This document shows, one piece after another, positions 52,311 to 64,000 of a stretch of DNA of 64,000 nt. Numbering within the stretch: the first letter of the stretch is position 1; each line of letters begins with the position of its first letter. The translations under genes were made by a program, and so were the position numbers. The notes beneath the pieces are model-generated. The model saw only the letters and a list, made by a program, of their open reading frames with translations. It was not told where the DNA came from and ran no database searches. This DNA is from Asterias amurensis (lineage: Eukaryota; Echinodermata; Asteroidea; Forcipulatida; Asteriidae): NCBI RefSeq assembly GCF_032118995.1, contig NC_092651.1, positions 19,204,349 through 19,268,348 on the forward strand, in the 5' to 3' direction.

Positions 52311-55300
52311 ATAACTATTGTTTGAAGTTTGAACATGTGAATGTACCTATACACTGTATGTACAAAGCTATAAATGCTTTGACTTTTCATTTGACTGGAA
52401 CTTGCTGCAGTGATTTTCTTCGTCTTTCGTTTAATCTCTAGACCAAGGAGAACATTGCATGTATAAATCAAATTGGTAGTTTAGTGACTTCAAGCCACTT
52501 GATGGTGTTCTCTCGAGGTTTCTTGAGTCCCTGCTCGCCATTTGATGGTATGGTCAGGGCAGTAATATCAGAAGAAAGAAAACTGTATTAGGATAAGGGT
52601 TTGTAAAGCATGGTGACGGGGGCCTGCTGCAGCAGCAGTCTTGATGTCCTTAGCAGTATTCGTAAATATTTTTAAACACTTCAGAAGCGAACGATTTTCA
52701 TTGAAAAATTTTCTTCATTATGTTAATATTATGCAAAGCTCTCTCAGTGGTCCACTGGCAAATACAGGTTAAAATGGCCAAAGACCAGTCAAAATTGTGC
52801 CGAGCAAGTCCGGCTGGCTGAGTATGAATCACCGATTGTTCATATCGCTTCAAACAAAAACGCGGGAAAGTCCCCCAGTGGTCAAAGGGAACCACCATGG
52901 ACCGGTGAAAACGCTGGCAGACAAGATGGACCATGGAGGTAGAAACTGGTCCCCTGGCTAGTCATTGAGACAGTTAATGACAGACTTTGATTTTGGGTTT
53001 TGTATCGGTTGTATAGACGATGTGACGTGTGATATCACAAAGTCATGTTTACGAAAGAGGCACTAAGCCTGGACTGCCTGCAGGCACAATTGTACAGAGC
53101 CCAATGGAAGAAGACATACAACGTTATATTTTATGGAGATTGCACTGTGTCAACTTTTGGTATGATGAAAGGGGGCACATCTCAAAACTTGTCAAGCTTT
53201 TACTTTCATAACTCTTGGGATTTATGTGAAAATTATGACACAAAATGTCAACTTACCCATCATGACCAGTGCAGTATCTTGCCTGCCAGAAAAGTCAAAG
53301 AATTTTGAAAGGCCACACGTGTTGTAAACAAAGGTTACAACGTTTATTGAATTGTCCAACTGTGTACAATTCCATTCAATTCAATCATGGCAATACAACG
53401 ACTACACCCTTAAGCCACGTGTTTGGTATCCACTTTCTTTGTGCCATATTACGCGAGGAAAACCCAATTTCATTTTTGCTCTCAATAAGAGGACACAGGA
53501 GAAAATAAAAGCAACCAGACTGGAGCCCGGTGTAAATGAATACTTATAATTTTATTGAACACCTTATTTTATATCTTGGGATTGGTATTAAGCTAAAGTA
53601 AGGGTGAACAGAAATTAGACAAGACTGTGCATGATCTTGGTAGATACAGTAAAAGTAATTTACTCTTTCTTTTGCAAGTATTAATCAGAGATATCAAAAT
53701 ACAACATGAAAATCAGAAGCTCCTATTGGCATTATGAGGTTTTAATAATGAAATACATGGCGCACATACTTAGTGTACAAAGGCTATTTTTGTCGAGGAA
53801 TTTCAAAGAAAAATGTCTTAATTTTCAATTTGGTTGTCACAATTGTACGCAGCATTTCACTCAGCATTGTGATTTTTTGAAATGAAGTTAAGGCGAGAAA
53901 CGGATAATAAAGTTATAAATAAACATGATCATACCTACGCATTATTTACATGGGGGGGGAGACAATCATTAAGATTCTTCGTAGGGAATTATATTGATAG
54001 CTGTATTAAATTAAACCCTTCTCCGACACCCCTTGCAATAATAGACTCACCAACCTGCTATTTAACCATAAAGGTGACTCTTAAGGTTGTTATCCGTTCG
54101 TTTAGTGGTAGGGCTAAGGGTTTCCTTTCTATCTTTTTTTGAAACGTCTTTTTAAAAAATTATCCCAATAATGTCAGCATTTAAAGCTATTTACAGTGCT
54201 ATTTATATTGCTGTATTGTTTATTTATAAAGATTACCTCACATTGGTCAACTATTACAATATTGAATTTCCCCATGGGGCCAATATGAATTTCACATTTT
54301 CACCCGATCTTGTTGGGTATTTGGAGGGGGCGGATCCAGGATAAGATTGGAGGGATGGCAAAACCAAAAAGGGTGTATAATAATTAGGAATTTTGTGAAA
54401 TAATTATGTTGTCTGGATCCGCCAAAATATTATGTCAATGGATCTGGCTGTATCTACGGACAATGATTTTGTTACACTTGGTTGTGAATTCGGTTTTCGA
54501 GTTGTTTCATTATGAATCTATAACAAAATGAGTTAAACAACATAAAGGTTACCACAAAGGATGTCACAAGACCCTCAATACGTATGTATATAATCCCACG
54601 AGATTTACAGAGTAAGATTAATAACAAAACTTATAAAGGCGGATCTTTTCAATGCGACGACCTCCCGCTTCAGTGTCGATCATATTATCGTTCGCTTTCT
54701 TGGTGACCTTTCACTTCCGGTTCAAAAATCACGTCACTTCCGCCTCCTCGTCCCACTGCTATACACCCATGCATGAACCAATAATATACTTTCAGCCCAA
54801 GTTTTACAAAAAAGCATTCTGATTAATATGAGTCGGTACATGTGTGTTTCACACAGTACCTGGCTTGCTCCTTTCTTCCTAAAAAATACATTGCCATGAA
54901 GGTGGATTTTCTACAAGATTTTCAAATTTACACATTGCTTCTTTTTTTGTACTTAGTACAGATGACAAAATGTTCAGTTTTTCATTGAATTGGTGAGATG
55001 TGACCACGATCCAGTTACTGTGCGGTTGGTTTGGGGTGTCCATTGCCTGTAGAAAGGAGAAAAAGTGCTCGGTTTCAGGGTCGTGTTGAGAAGGGTTGAA
55101 TGTCGGGTCTGACTCCTGACCGACCTTCTAAAAACTCAAGTCATTTGAAAGGGGCAAAAATCCCGTGGAATATATCCTCACTCCAACCCTAGAGCAAAAT
55201 TCCTAAACCCACCACTACATTCTATAAAGGTTGAGTACAATATTTTAGCCCCTTTTAATGATTCAAGTGGGTTAAGCTTAATTGTGTCTAACAACTCTGA

Positions 55301-55852
55301 AAGCAACGAAACAAAATGGAGGGTAATGGAAGGTTGTGAAAATGTGAAATTCATACGGCGTTTCTGCTTTAAAATAAAATATCATTCTAGGATATCATTG
55401 AAAGAATACTGTGAATACTGTCTGCTGCTTAGCTACACATATAATAAATAAACTGACCAATATAGTGGACTGGGAATCGACCAAGTGAACTTTCTTCCAC
55501 GATTTACATAAATAACGAAAGTCAATGAAGTATCAAGTAAAGCCACAGCTGCACTTCTTATAGGCTACCCCTAGTACAAATTCAGCCAAGAAAAGCAGTT
55601 TGGAATGCGCTCTACCCCAGTATACATTACACCAATAGACCATTGTCACGTCGCAACCATCTTGATCATCATCCCTGCGTCCATAACAGTAATGAATGTC
55701 AGTATTCATTGTACAAAAAGGAACCAGACTATTTCTCATTCCAACCTCAGTTTTGTTACATTGATTTGATTGGGGGGGGGGGACTCAAGATGACTGTACC
55801 ATGAAAAAGGTGTATACGGGTACGCCGGTCTTTCGTATGTTTGAATCCTGTT
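52311..55852. other. SLC6 3' UTR and intergenic DNA
   Basis: No gene recognised. Candidate plus-strand poly(A) signals AATAAA at 53504-53509 and near 53905. A frame of 87 codons at 53045-53308 shows no domain or splice context. Short G runs at about 55771-55780. The 3' UTR of the minus-strand coiled-coil gene should occupy the last part. Confidence 0.45.
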
Positions 55853-56187
55853 TCAGAAATACCCGAGCGGGTTAACTCTTAAGAACTTCCGGATGCCAAG
55901 CGGCCCGTTGGTTACCCTCTGTTGCTGATTGCCTGCCCCGGGCTGCAGCTGCGTTTCACCCTTACCTTCTGAGTCTGACTTGGGTTGTTTGCCCTTGTGT
56001 TTATTGATGATTCGTTCCAGTTCCTGTGTCATGTCCGATATGTCCATTTCCAGCGAGTCGTATTTGTTGTAGAGGTCGATCCGTGCGGCAAGTTTCTCTT
56101 TCTCGGCTTCGAGTTCCTTGACTCGTCTCTGCATCTCGGCCTCCATCTCGGAGTCGCTCATCGCCTTCTCGGCGGGTGTTTCTTTGT
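55853..56187 (-). CDS. Coiled-coil gene, exon 3
   Basis: Acceptor TTGATCACACAG. Encodes KETPAEKAMSDSEMEAEMQR, the coiled coil, and a Gln/Gly tail to the stop at 55853. An internal GAAG/GTAAGG (about 55964) could act as an alternative donor that would replace the tail. Confidence 0.8.
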
Positions 56188-59100
56188 CTGTGTGATCAAG
56201 AAAAACCAAACAATCGATTAGGCCTAATAAAGCTGAGGGGGACGTGTGGTATCGTATGCCAAACAGCAACATTTTGAAAGATTTGAAGGAAGGGTGCCCC
56301 TTTTAGCCAGAATCATGTTCAGTATACACATAGTTTTGATTGGTAATTATTTTTTCTCGGTAAAAATTGTGCGTTTTTAAGCAATAAAGTTATCAGCAAA
56401 AATGAGACCCCTGCAAAACGTCATTTAATGTCTTTCAACACAAACATGTGCTAAGCACGGCAGCAAACTTGCTCAGTAAATAAAGGTTAACCAACTAAAA
56501 AGTTCATTAAGCTTACACTTTTGCGACCACATGCCCAGCTGAGATTTTTCGCATGAATTATTTTCTGTTTCAAAGCTTTATGAAAACACAATATGACCCC
56601 GACCTAGAAGGAATATTTGAATCTGGGTAAGGTTTTTTTCCAATTTTTTACAGAGACCTAGTCACAAACTAACATGTACAGGTCCCAGTTTCCTGCCAGC
56701 GTTCTTATTCCCAGGAAATTGCACCCGCTAAAGCGGATAAAAACCCTTAGAGACATTAGACGACTGCTGACAATGTGTGTGTGTGTGATTCGTCACTTGT
56801 AACATGACTGTGACTTAAGTGTGGTTTTAAAAACCGCAGTCTACTCGGGCGACATTACATTAAGATACATCCTCTATGCTTCGCAGTCATGGGACTTCGG
56901 TCTGGGATGGCTACCATCCAATGTGCAGATAAATAATACAATAATTGAACTAGGCCTATATTCATAAAACTGATTAAAGGAAGTAATTGCTAGGTGCCAC
57001 AGAGCTGTATGCTTCATATTGGTTTTTGTTTTCATCAATGCTGTGGTCCGGCGTCTGGATCTGGAGCCATAGCCCTAGACAGGGCCGTGTCCAAATTTGC
57101 GGCTACAGCTACGGCTAGTTTTCGACGTCATCATGGGTTTAAGTATAGGACGTCCTTAGCAACACTATTGTAGCTGTATTTGGACACAGCAAATGTTGGG
57201 AAAAGGCCAAAGCTCAATTAAAACTGGTCACATATGAAGGTAACCAGAGAGTGCACCATTAGTTTACTTAGCACATTCTCAAAGTTATTGCTTAAAGTAC
57301 AACTGAAGTAGCTGAGCTCAACAAACGTATGCTTACAAGAATAAGATTACCAGCCAAAATACAAAGTCACATGTTTCATCTGCTACTGGTATCTTGTTCA
57401 TGGTTGCTTACGGCAATTTGTTAAGCATAAGCAGCTCTACGAAGTTGGGCCCAGTCTGCGCTTGGTTCCGACTCAAGTAGAAAACATCGATAGATGATGA
57501 TGGTGATGGTGATTATTTATGAGCAATAAAGAGCGACCTTTTACATTTTGTCGAAAATTACAACAGCTGGACATTAGGTTCTACAAAACAAAATTAAAAA
57601 CAAATTCAGCTCCAAACACCCACCTCCTTCAGTACCACTATTTTGGCCCTCTCCCGTTGTCCCACTCGTTGCTTCTGCTCCACCCTGCTCGCCCTTCTTA
57701 GACCAAAACCATCTCCTCTTCTTGGATGACTTATTGAAGTCTGCCTCCTTCTTCTCAGATTCCTTGGGCGCTTCTCCTCCCTCGCCCCCACTGCCACCTC
57801 CATCGCTTGACCCCGCTGTTTCACCACCCTCTGCCGGTTTAGTGGTCGAGGCGTCGTTTGTAGCACCTTCTTTGGCTCTGAAATGAAAGAAAGAGAAACA
57901 AACTTGCTGTCAGTCTTTTTCCATTCTTCCAACTTGTACATTACACCATTTTAATTTAGATAGACAAAGAGTTAGATTTGATAGCATTTATTGTCCACTT
58001 TTGTACGGATATGTTGGCTTAGGCATGAAGTACAAAGAACAATAAAATACAATTACTAAAATACTTAATAGTAAATTCATATGCACACGCAAAGAACAAC
58101 GAACATCAAAATACTATAGCCCTATTGGTGAATAATTGGGTTGTTTGAACTGAGTACATACGAAGACTCACAGAAAGAGAACGTGAACGTCTAAAAAACT
58201 AGAATTTCGGTTATAACTAGCTGGAATAAACGAACATACAAATACTAAACTAACAGGGGAACTGTAATAGTAGGGCGTTCTCGGAGCGAACTAGAACGTC
58301 AACTTGACGACGTGCACTCGGGCACTGAGGCGATGACGTCATGCTCCTCAGGGGTCGGGGTCACAGGGGTCAGTCACCAACCGATACGGGTTCTCATCCG
58401 GACCAGGGGTCCCCAAAAATCACCTCTGACTGATTGAATTAGGAGAATGCCGACCCCACGCGACCCTGACATCTGAGTCTGACCCCACCCCCATCCCATA
58501 TTCCCCCTCCCTCTCTCCTAATGTAATGTGGGTGCCGGAAGCGCAGACTAAGCAATCTGCTATAACGACATCTGTATATACAGTGGGGGCGGATTATGGG
58601 TTTGTTCTGGGTCTATTTAATGCAATTTTGACAGTGACACAGGACGAACCTTGCCGTCTGAGATGCTCTAAGATGGTGAACTTTGCTGGGGTCAATATTA
58701 TTACACAGCCAAGGGACAATGATGTTTTAATTGGAGGACGTTCTTGAACGTTTGCTTTTAGACGAGACACAGAGTTCATTTACATTCTCGAAACATTCCG
58801 TCAAACATTTTCAGATAACCTAAATTTGTCACGGCCGCTGATTTCCTATGTTCAACGGAAGATATAGTATAGCCTATGGGAGAATTGGAGCAGTGAAATT
58901 AACGGCAAGAGTAAATGTTATTACTCAATCTTTGGATTAGAAAAATGTCAGACTTTTCAAAAATCGTTACTTCACAAGGGAACAATGTATTAGGGCCGAT
59001 TGATGATAACTTAACATCCATCAGCAGATTGGTTACATCTACTTTACACCCCAGTCCTTCAAACTTGCAATTAAAGGGAAGGTACGCGTTTGGTAACTAC

Positions 59101-60117
59101 CCAAAACAATTATTAACTTAAAAACTGACTTGGTAACGAGCATTGGATAGCTGTTGGTAGTATAAAACATTTTGGGAAACGACTCCCTCTGGAGTAACGT
59201 AGTTTTTGAGAAAGAGGTAATTTTATTTACTAAAATATATTTTATTTCATTTTCGCGCAACTTCGATGGCCAACTGAGCCCAAATTGTCACAGGCTTGTT
59301 GTTTAAGCTTTTTGATGGGATACACCAAGTGAGAACACTGGTCTTTGACAATTACCAAACGTGTATAGAGTGCATTTAATGATGTTCCCCTGCCATATTA
59401 TTGACCCATCCTTTATCTCCGAAATCTACAGGTATGGAGTAAGAAAACAACTCTGAAGCCACGAGTCTGTTTTTCAGCGCCTCGATACTTAGCCTCCCAA
59501 CGTCACGACTTTTGTGTGTGATAAACAATGGTCGCAGAGTTGGCAAAAGGTATTGAGAAATGAATAAATTAACAGTTTTTTTTAGAAAGAGGCAATTTCC
59601 ACTTCGGCTAAAGCCTTTTGTTATGCATCTGAAGATTTGTGCACCAAGGGTGTTTTTTCTGTTAATATCTCTTGCAGCTTTGATGACAAATTGAGTCAAA
59701 ATTTTCACAGATTTGTGTTTGTTATGTGTGATACACCAAAATAGGCCTACCAAATGTGCCAAGTGCCTTATTAGCTGTTACGGTTTTAACACAATATTGT
59801 CAAAGCTGATTTCCTCAGTCAGTTTAGAGTTAAGAGGAGGCAGTGCATGCTTGAATGATACGCACAAAACAGGAAATTTCGCAGCGTGCTGATCTAACAA
59901 ACTTTAGCAACCCCCTGAAACCATTGACCTCCTTCCTGGTGGCCCTCTTTGGGGGGAGGGAGGGCGGGGGTATGAGTGGGGAAGTTCTTGACCCCATCGA
60001 CGCCACACAAAGTAGACGTGATTTCCTGGTTGTGTTTAATACTCACGGTGTGTCTGTTGATGTCTCTGTCTTGGTCTCTGTCTTAACCTCCTCTGCTGCT
60101 GCCTCTTCCTTCGTCAT
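55853..60117 (-). CDS. Acidic coiled-coil protein of unknown function, 3 coding exons (219 aa)
   Basis: Coding exons on the minus strand: 60117-60047, 57877-57624, 56187-55853; both junctions are GT-AG and in phase. Residues 1-110 are disordered and rich in Glu, Lys, Thr and Gly (MTKEEAAAEEVKTETKTETS, GGSGGEGGEAPKESEKKEAD). They contain a basic-aromatic patch SKKRRWFWSKK near residue 80, which could bind acidic lipids or nucleic acid. Residues about 118-180 form a strong coiled coil (MQRRVKELEAEKEKLAARID, MDISDMTQELERIINKHK). The tail is Gln/Gly-rich and ends VNPLGYF. I do not recognise the family. A short acidic head with a basic-aromatic patch recalls MARCKS/GAP43-type effectors, but this is only analogy. 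Expression from a TATA promoter at 63461 is inferred. Confidence 0.78.
57085..57196. repeat. Family K MITE-like repeat
   Basis: GGGCCGTGTCCAAATTTGCG at the left and GCTGTATTTGGACACAGC at the right form inverted ends. GGCTACAGCTACGGC inside. Confidence 0.65.
57240..57452. mobile_element. MITE family G, decayed copy
   Basis: TTACCAGCCAAAATACAAAG and AGCAGCTCTACGAAGTTGGG match the family's inner block and right end. Confidence 0.6.
57624..57877 (-). CDS. Coiled-coil gene, exon 2
   Basis: Acceptor TTTCTTTCATTTCAG, donor GAAGGAG/GTGGGT. Encodes AKEGATNDASTTKPAEGGET ... SSKKRRWFWSKKGEQGG. The frame is set by exon 1 and is open throughout. Confidence 0.8.
59075..59375 (+). mobile_element. TTAA MITE, family D, copy 2
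   Basis: TTAA at 59071-59074 and 59376-59379. AGGGAAGGTACGCGTTTGG at the left. Contains AAAAACTGACTTGGTAACGA as in copy 1. The right end is more diverged. Confidence 0.88.
59400..59770. mobile_element. Decayed family A/D MITE
   Basis: GGGTGTTTTTTCTGTTAATA, AATTTTCACAGATTTGTG and ACCAAATGTGCCAAGTGCCT are family modules. The left end is not clear. Confidence 0.55.
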
Positions 60118-60122
60118 GGTGA
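60047..60122 (-). CDS. Coiled-coil gene, exon 2 of transcript: start codon
   Basis: Acceptor TTTGTTTTTACCCAG ends at 60123. TCACCATGACG is a good start context. Encodes MTKEEAAAEEVKTETKTETS TDT, donor GTGAGTATT at 60046. Confidence 0.78.
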
Positions 60123-60526
60123 CTGGGTAAAAACAAATAAGGAGCTAACCTTGATCTGTTGAAACGGAAAAACAGACAGCTGAACCTGTTGATTGGGATG
60201 AGAAGAAGGGAGAAATTGATGTAAGTGACATCGGGATAAGTATGAAGACACTATCTTTGTGAAATGATCACAATGACGTTACGGAATAAATTACGAATAA
60301 AGTAGGCCTATTGACCTTTATCAACGTGCGGCCATCTTGATTTTCTCCCATTGATATCAATGTGAGGCTGGAAGAACAAATAAGTCTGGTTCCTAATGCA
60401 AATTAATTATAGATTTCATTTTTATTATCCGATTCGAGGAACATGACCAAGATGGACGGACAGCATGACAAAATGTCTATACACTCCTAAGCAGGGCCTT
60501 GTGTTCCAAATTATAGAATCGGCCCA

Positions 60527-60640
60527 AGGCCGTGTCCGAATTCGGCAGCGGCTACTGCCGCCCGCCAAAAGTCCTTGTTACCGTCTAGCCGACAGCCGCA
60601 GCCAATAGCCACAGACAACAGTCGTAGCCAAGAGCCGTAA
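60527..60640. repeat. Family K repeat copy
   Basis: AAGGCCGTGTCCGAATTCGG followed by GGCTACTGCCGCC and CCAATAGCCACAG words. No right end found. Confidence 0.5.
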
Positions 60641-61788
60641 CCGAAGTCATTTGGTTTTGCCAATGCATAACTACTGGCAATGGCCCAAAAGTTTCGCAAA
60701 TTCTGTAACGGGCGAAACACAGAGTTTTCAGGAACTAACAGATTTTTGTGTTGGAACGCCTGGTTTATGTGTTAACAGCAACAACATTATGTAATCTTTA
60801 CTTTATAGTGGTGTAGACATTTTATACACTGGTAAGGGGACCCTCGACCAATACCACTTCAATGATTCAATTGCACAGTGAATAAATTTAGACACAAAAT
60901 AATGTCCAAAGACATTTATTATGTGCATTTTTATTTCAAAAGTCTCTCTACAAATTGTGCGTCATTTTGCGTCACTTTGCGGTCAAGCGGAAGTTGTGTT
61001 GGAAGCTTAGCCATGAATGTTTTTGTCTTTACAAATAGACCACATGAGTTAGAACTTAAATCTGACAAGCTAAGGATATCAAATATTGAGTAGATTATTA
61101 GTGACTTCTTGTTGTTCTACAGGATAATATATCCTTTCCCTTGCCACATCCCTGACCCACGCCCCCCTCTCAAGAATCGGGAAGTTTGCGGTTGACACAC
61201 TAAACACCGCATCAACGTCTTGAACATCCTTGTCCTCCCTCTAGAACCCCTTCACCCGACCCCACCCCCTCCTTGAAGGCCCCCCAGCTGTCCTGGCCAT
61301 GACACGTTCACTTTCCAATCCTGCAACAAAGTCTGACTTCTTTTGGCACTGCAGTGAAAGGAAATGCACTGAAATGACTCAGGTATTTTTTTCTTAACTC
61401 CCAGGTTACTGGGAGAGCCAAAAGTGAGCCGTGGCAAACACAATGCTGACCTTATATGGGTCTCTTGCGAAGGATCTAGCAGTGTGATTCAAAGGCCATT
61501 AAAACTTCACCCTATATGATTCATTAAATTCCTCCGAGAAAAGGTCCAAACCTTCAGTTTTAAGGTACACAATAACCAAAGGGTGTTGGTCGCAGTAGGT
61601 TTACGAGAATTTTCTATGGCACTCGCAAATTGATCAGTATTAGTCCAATCGGATCACGCAGCAGATCATGTGATAATGTCAGTCCAATCATTGACAGTGG
61701 CTTTGATTTGGCTTTCAACATACCGTGAATATTAATGCTTCGTGAATTCGAGTCAAAGACTATATTTCCAAATTGCCTCATTCTTTAA
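60641..61788. other. Intron 1 of the coiled-coil gene, no gene seen
   Basis: Mostly AT-rich, with a CCC-rich stretch around 61140-61290. No coding signal on either strand. Confidence 0.45.
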
Positions 61789-62137
61789 GGGCACGATGGA
61801 CACCTTTAGCAATATTGTCAAAGACAAATTATTCCCACTAGGTGTATCCCAACATTATGCTTAAACAACAAATCTGAGAACATTTTGACTCAAATGGTCA
61901 TCAAATTGGGAGGAGAATAACGAAAGAAAATATCTTGTTACACAAATTTATGTGCTTTCAGATGCATAGAAAATACTTCCGGCCTGAAGTTTGTTTTATA
62001 TCTGAGTGAAATATAACCTCCTTCGAAAACACCACGTTACTTTAAAGGGGCCGTTTCACAAAATGTTTTTTACCAGCAACAGCTATCCATTGCTCATTAC
62101 CAAGTAAGTTTCTGTGCTAAAAATAAGTCCAGTGCCT
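61789..62137. mobile_element. TTAA MITE related to family A/D
   Basis: TTAA at 61785-61788 followed by GGGCACGATGGACACC. ATGCTTAAACAACAAATCTG and an ACTTCCGGCCTGAAGT hairpin lie inside. Ends TAAGTCCAGTGCCT; the right TTAA has changed to TCAA. Confidence 0.75.
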
Positions 62138-62692
62138 TCAAGGATGAGTAAGCAGATGGCCCGAGCACTTGTTATTCACGACAAATTTAAAATGAAGTTT
62201 TATGGCGTACACCGTTGTTCTTTCCCTCGGTACATTTAATTTCCCAGCACATCCTCCCTAAATTACGTATTTCCTACGATCCTTGTTATTGTTTTGAAGT
62301 GTCTGAGTCTGGGGATGGACACAGTTTAAGAGCCTACGACTGTTTAACCAAAACCGGGAACAATGAGATCTCGGAGTGCCAGTAAGGTTTGAATTAGAAA
62401 CCTATAATTAGAATGCGTTCCCGAGTTATGAAAATTCTTCTGGACGCATGTTGGAAAAAAAATCATGGTAGGATGTTATAGATTTACATTTTAAAGAAAG
62501 GATGTGTTCAACTTTCTTGGACGTGTTGAAATTTGATGAATTTGGTGAGTTGAGTTTAAAGCGGCGGAATAATAATTTTTACAGTTCAAACTTGATTTGT
62601 CGAGTGCATAAAGATCAGTTGCCCGTCGGTTTTAGTGGAAAAAGAAACCAAATTTGATGGGTTGAATACCGATTTGACTGTATGTGGCTCTG

Positions 62693-62937
62693 GGCCCAAT
62701 TTCATAGAGCTGCTTAAGCACAAAATTGTGCTTAAGCAAAAAAATACTTGCTTAGTAAAATCAGATTATCGGCCAAGACTCCACTCAATTTTTATGCTAA
62801 GTAAACTACAGCTAAATACCAGTCACAAGCAATGTATATGGCATGAAATTTGGGCCAGTAACATGTGTAAAATAACCGAGCTATTTTCGTGCTTATGCAA
62901 ATTGTTTGATTAAGCAGCTCTATGAAATTGGCCCCTG
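62693..62937. mobile_element. MITE family G, well-preserved copy
   Basis: GGGCCCAATTTCATAGAGCT ... AGCAGCTCTATGAAATTGGC, with TGCTTAAGCACAAAATTGTG at the left hairpin. Confidence 0.88.
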
Positions 62938-63257
62938 GTCTGAGACGCTTTGGCTACCTGTACGCCAACAACCTGTGTATGTTTCTTGTGGTAAACGCAC
63001 AATACGGTTATACATGGATGATAATTCAAAGCTCTCACAGAAAACATTATTTTGATATGAGGCATTGATGGCACATACCAATCCTAGGAGTTCATGAATG
63101 TATTATTTTAAACTCCATGACAGTATACACAAATCGTCTTAATAAGACCTTACCATAAGCCTATCGTTGAAAGTGCATTCAGGAATTTCGAGTTGAGTGT
63201 ACATAACTAGTCTTATTACACTATAAAATATATCACAAAACATATAAATGTTCTTAC

Positions 63258-63432
63258 CTAAATCGTTACCCACTGATCTGCTCTCACTTCCGATAGATAC
63301 AGCTATCCTTTACTGTGATTCAAACACAGAGGTACGCCGTCTCTAGCTCTCAAAAACTACCCCTACCGTTGGTAAAATGACGCTGGCAGCTCTGAGTGCT
63401 TTACAGCGCAGATAAAAGCAGCTACTTGCGAT
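63258..63432 (-). other. Probable non-coding first exon of the coiled-coil gene
   Basis: On the minus strand this stretch lies 30 bases downstream of a TATA box and ends at the strong donor TTTAG/GTAAGAAC (63257). No long frame inside. Joined to the acceptor at 60123 it gives a 5' UTR of about 180 bases. Confidence 0.6.
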
Positions 63433-63460
63433 GTGATGCCGCGAATACGCGAGTCTGTGT

Positions 63461-63467
63461 TTTTATA
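63461..63467 (-). promoter_or_regulatory. TATA box of the coiled-coil gene
   Basis: TATAAAA on the minus strand (CCGTATAAAAACACAG). It is placed correctly for a start near 63432 and the donor at 63257. Few other TATA boxes in the window have such a context. Confidence 0.6.
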
Positions 63468-64000
63468 CGGAACTTCCCTACACCGACCGCACCCTGTTAG
63501 AGGAAGTACCTAGTTATACCCGATATAGCTAAAGGGTTTGGTAAGATTTTTGTTTAAGAAACTCGGTCCATCTCTTAGTCATTGATTGGAGAACGGTTCC
63601 AATGTTGCCATGGCTTAAAGTCAATAAGGAATCACATGTGTAAACAAAGCAGTTGATTAACTCCTCTTATTGTAATATGTAATAGGCCCTACTGAAAATG
63701 CTGACAGAACTGTACAGACGTTTTGAAGAGGACGACAATTACAGCAACATCATCAGCAATAATTGGATGGAAGTAGACAAATAATTACGTCCTTTCGCCA
63801 TTTTGTTTGATATCTGATGTCTGTATATTTTGTATAGTCAAACATGTTATTTCGTTTAAACTTTACAGTGAGTATGGCCCCGTTTTCATAATAAAAAAAA
63901 ACTTGTTTACAATGACTTGATTTCGTTTGATACATCACAAAGATGTAAAGAAACGTCGCATTAAGAGAAATGGCGTGTAGTCAACTTTGGGACCGCACAG
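63468..64000. other. Upstream flank, no gene seen
   Basis: No open frame with coding character and no repeat of the families described. Probably promoter-distal DNA of the coiled-coil gene. Confidence 0.4.

Noticed and set aside
53029-53308. Frames of 60-87 residues downstream of SLC6
   Set aside because: No domain, no splice context; two overlapping frames of equal length suggest chance in the 3' UTR.
59376-59762. 128-residue minus-strand frame
   Set aside because: It runs through a decayed TTAA MITE and has no recognisable domain.

Overview
The window is animal nuclear DNA with intron-rich genes (GT-AG introns, short phased exons) and a very heavy load of short inverted-repeat transposons. 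Protein similarity places it in a deuterostome. The AT-rich background, the frequent TAGGCCTA-type words and the swarm of TTAA-flanked MITEs suggest an echinoderm, perhaps a sea star. That assignment is inference; no species-specific marker was seen.

Layout. (1) 1-325, plus strand: the last coding exon of a single-pass membrane protein with a PPPY tail. (2) About 9056 down to 8025, minus strand: two well-phased exons of a small protein with a mitochondrial-type presequence and one membrane span, with two weaker candidate exons at 5359-5421 and 1083-1337. (3) 35802 down to 19537, minus strand: a complete eight-exon SLAIN-motif gene (523 residues), a microtubule plus-end regulator. (4) 38728 down to 37256, minus strand: an intronless 490-residue ankyrin-repeat/SOCS-box protein, a likely Cullin-5 substrate receptor. 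(5) 41425-52310, plus strand: a complete thirteen-exon SLC6 sodium/chloride-coupled transporter (651 residues), closest in motifs to glycine transporters. (6) About 63432 down to 55853, minus strand: a 219-residue acidic coiled-coil protein of unknown function, with a non-coding first exon and a TATA box. The exon models for SLAIN, SLC6 and the coiled-coil gene were assembled by eye. Every junction keeps GT-AG and reading phase, and apparent in-frame stops fall at exon edges.

The genes do not form a pathway or operon. What unites the window is its mobile DNA. At least five MITE families share TTAA target duplications and AG...CT ends; most begin TTAAAGG, the signature of T2/Kolobok-type elements. 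One TTAA element (31071-31604) carries a decayed THAP zinc finger, the domain known from Kolobok and P transposases. Several copies are near-perfect palindromes of about 380 bp. Two nested insertions can be dated relative to each other through paralogous empty sites: a 1472-bp hAT-like element with an 8-bp duplication inside a palindromic MITE, and a TTAA palindrome inside another TTAA MITE. Several copies lie within 10-50 bp of splice sites or the SLC6 start codon. Other repeats are a 5'-truncated LINE, tRNA-like SINE heads, a 'CAAACTCGGCACC' minisatellite and GGGTCA-rich repeats in SLC6 introns. No rRNA, canonical tRNA, CRISPR or retrovirus-like element was found.
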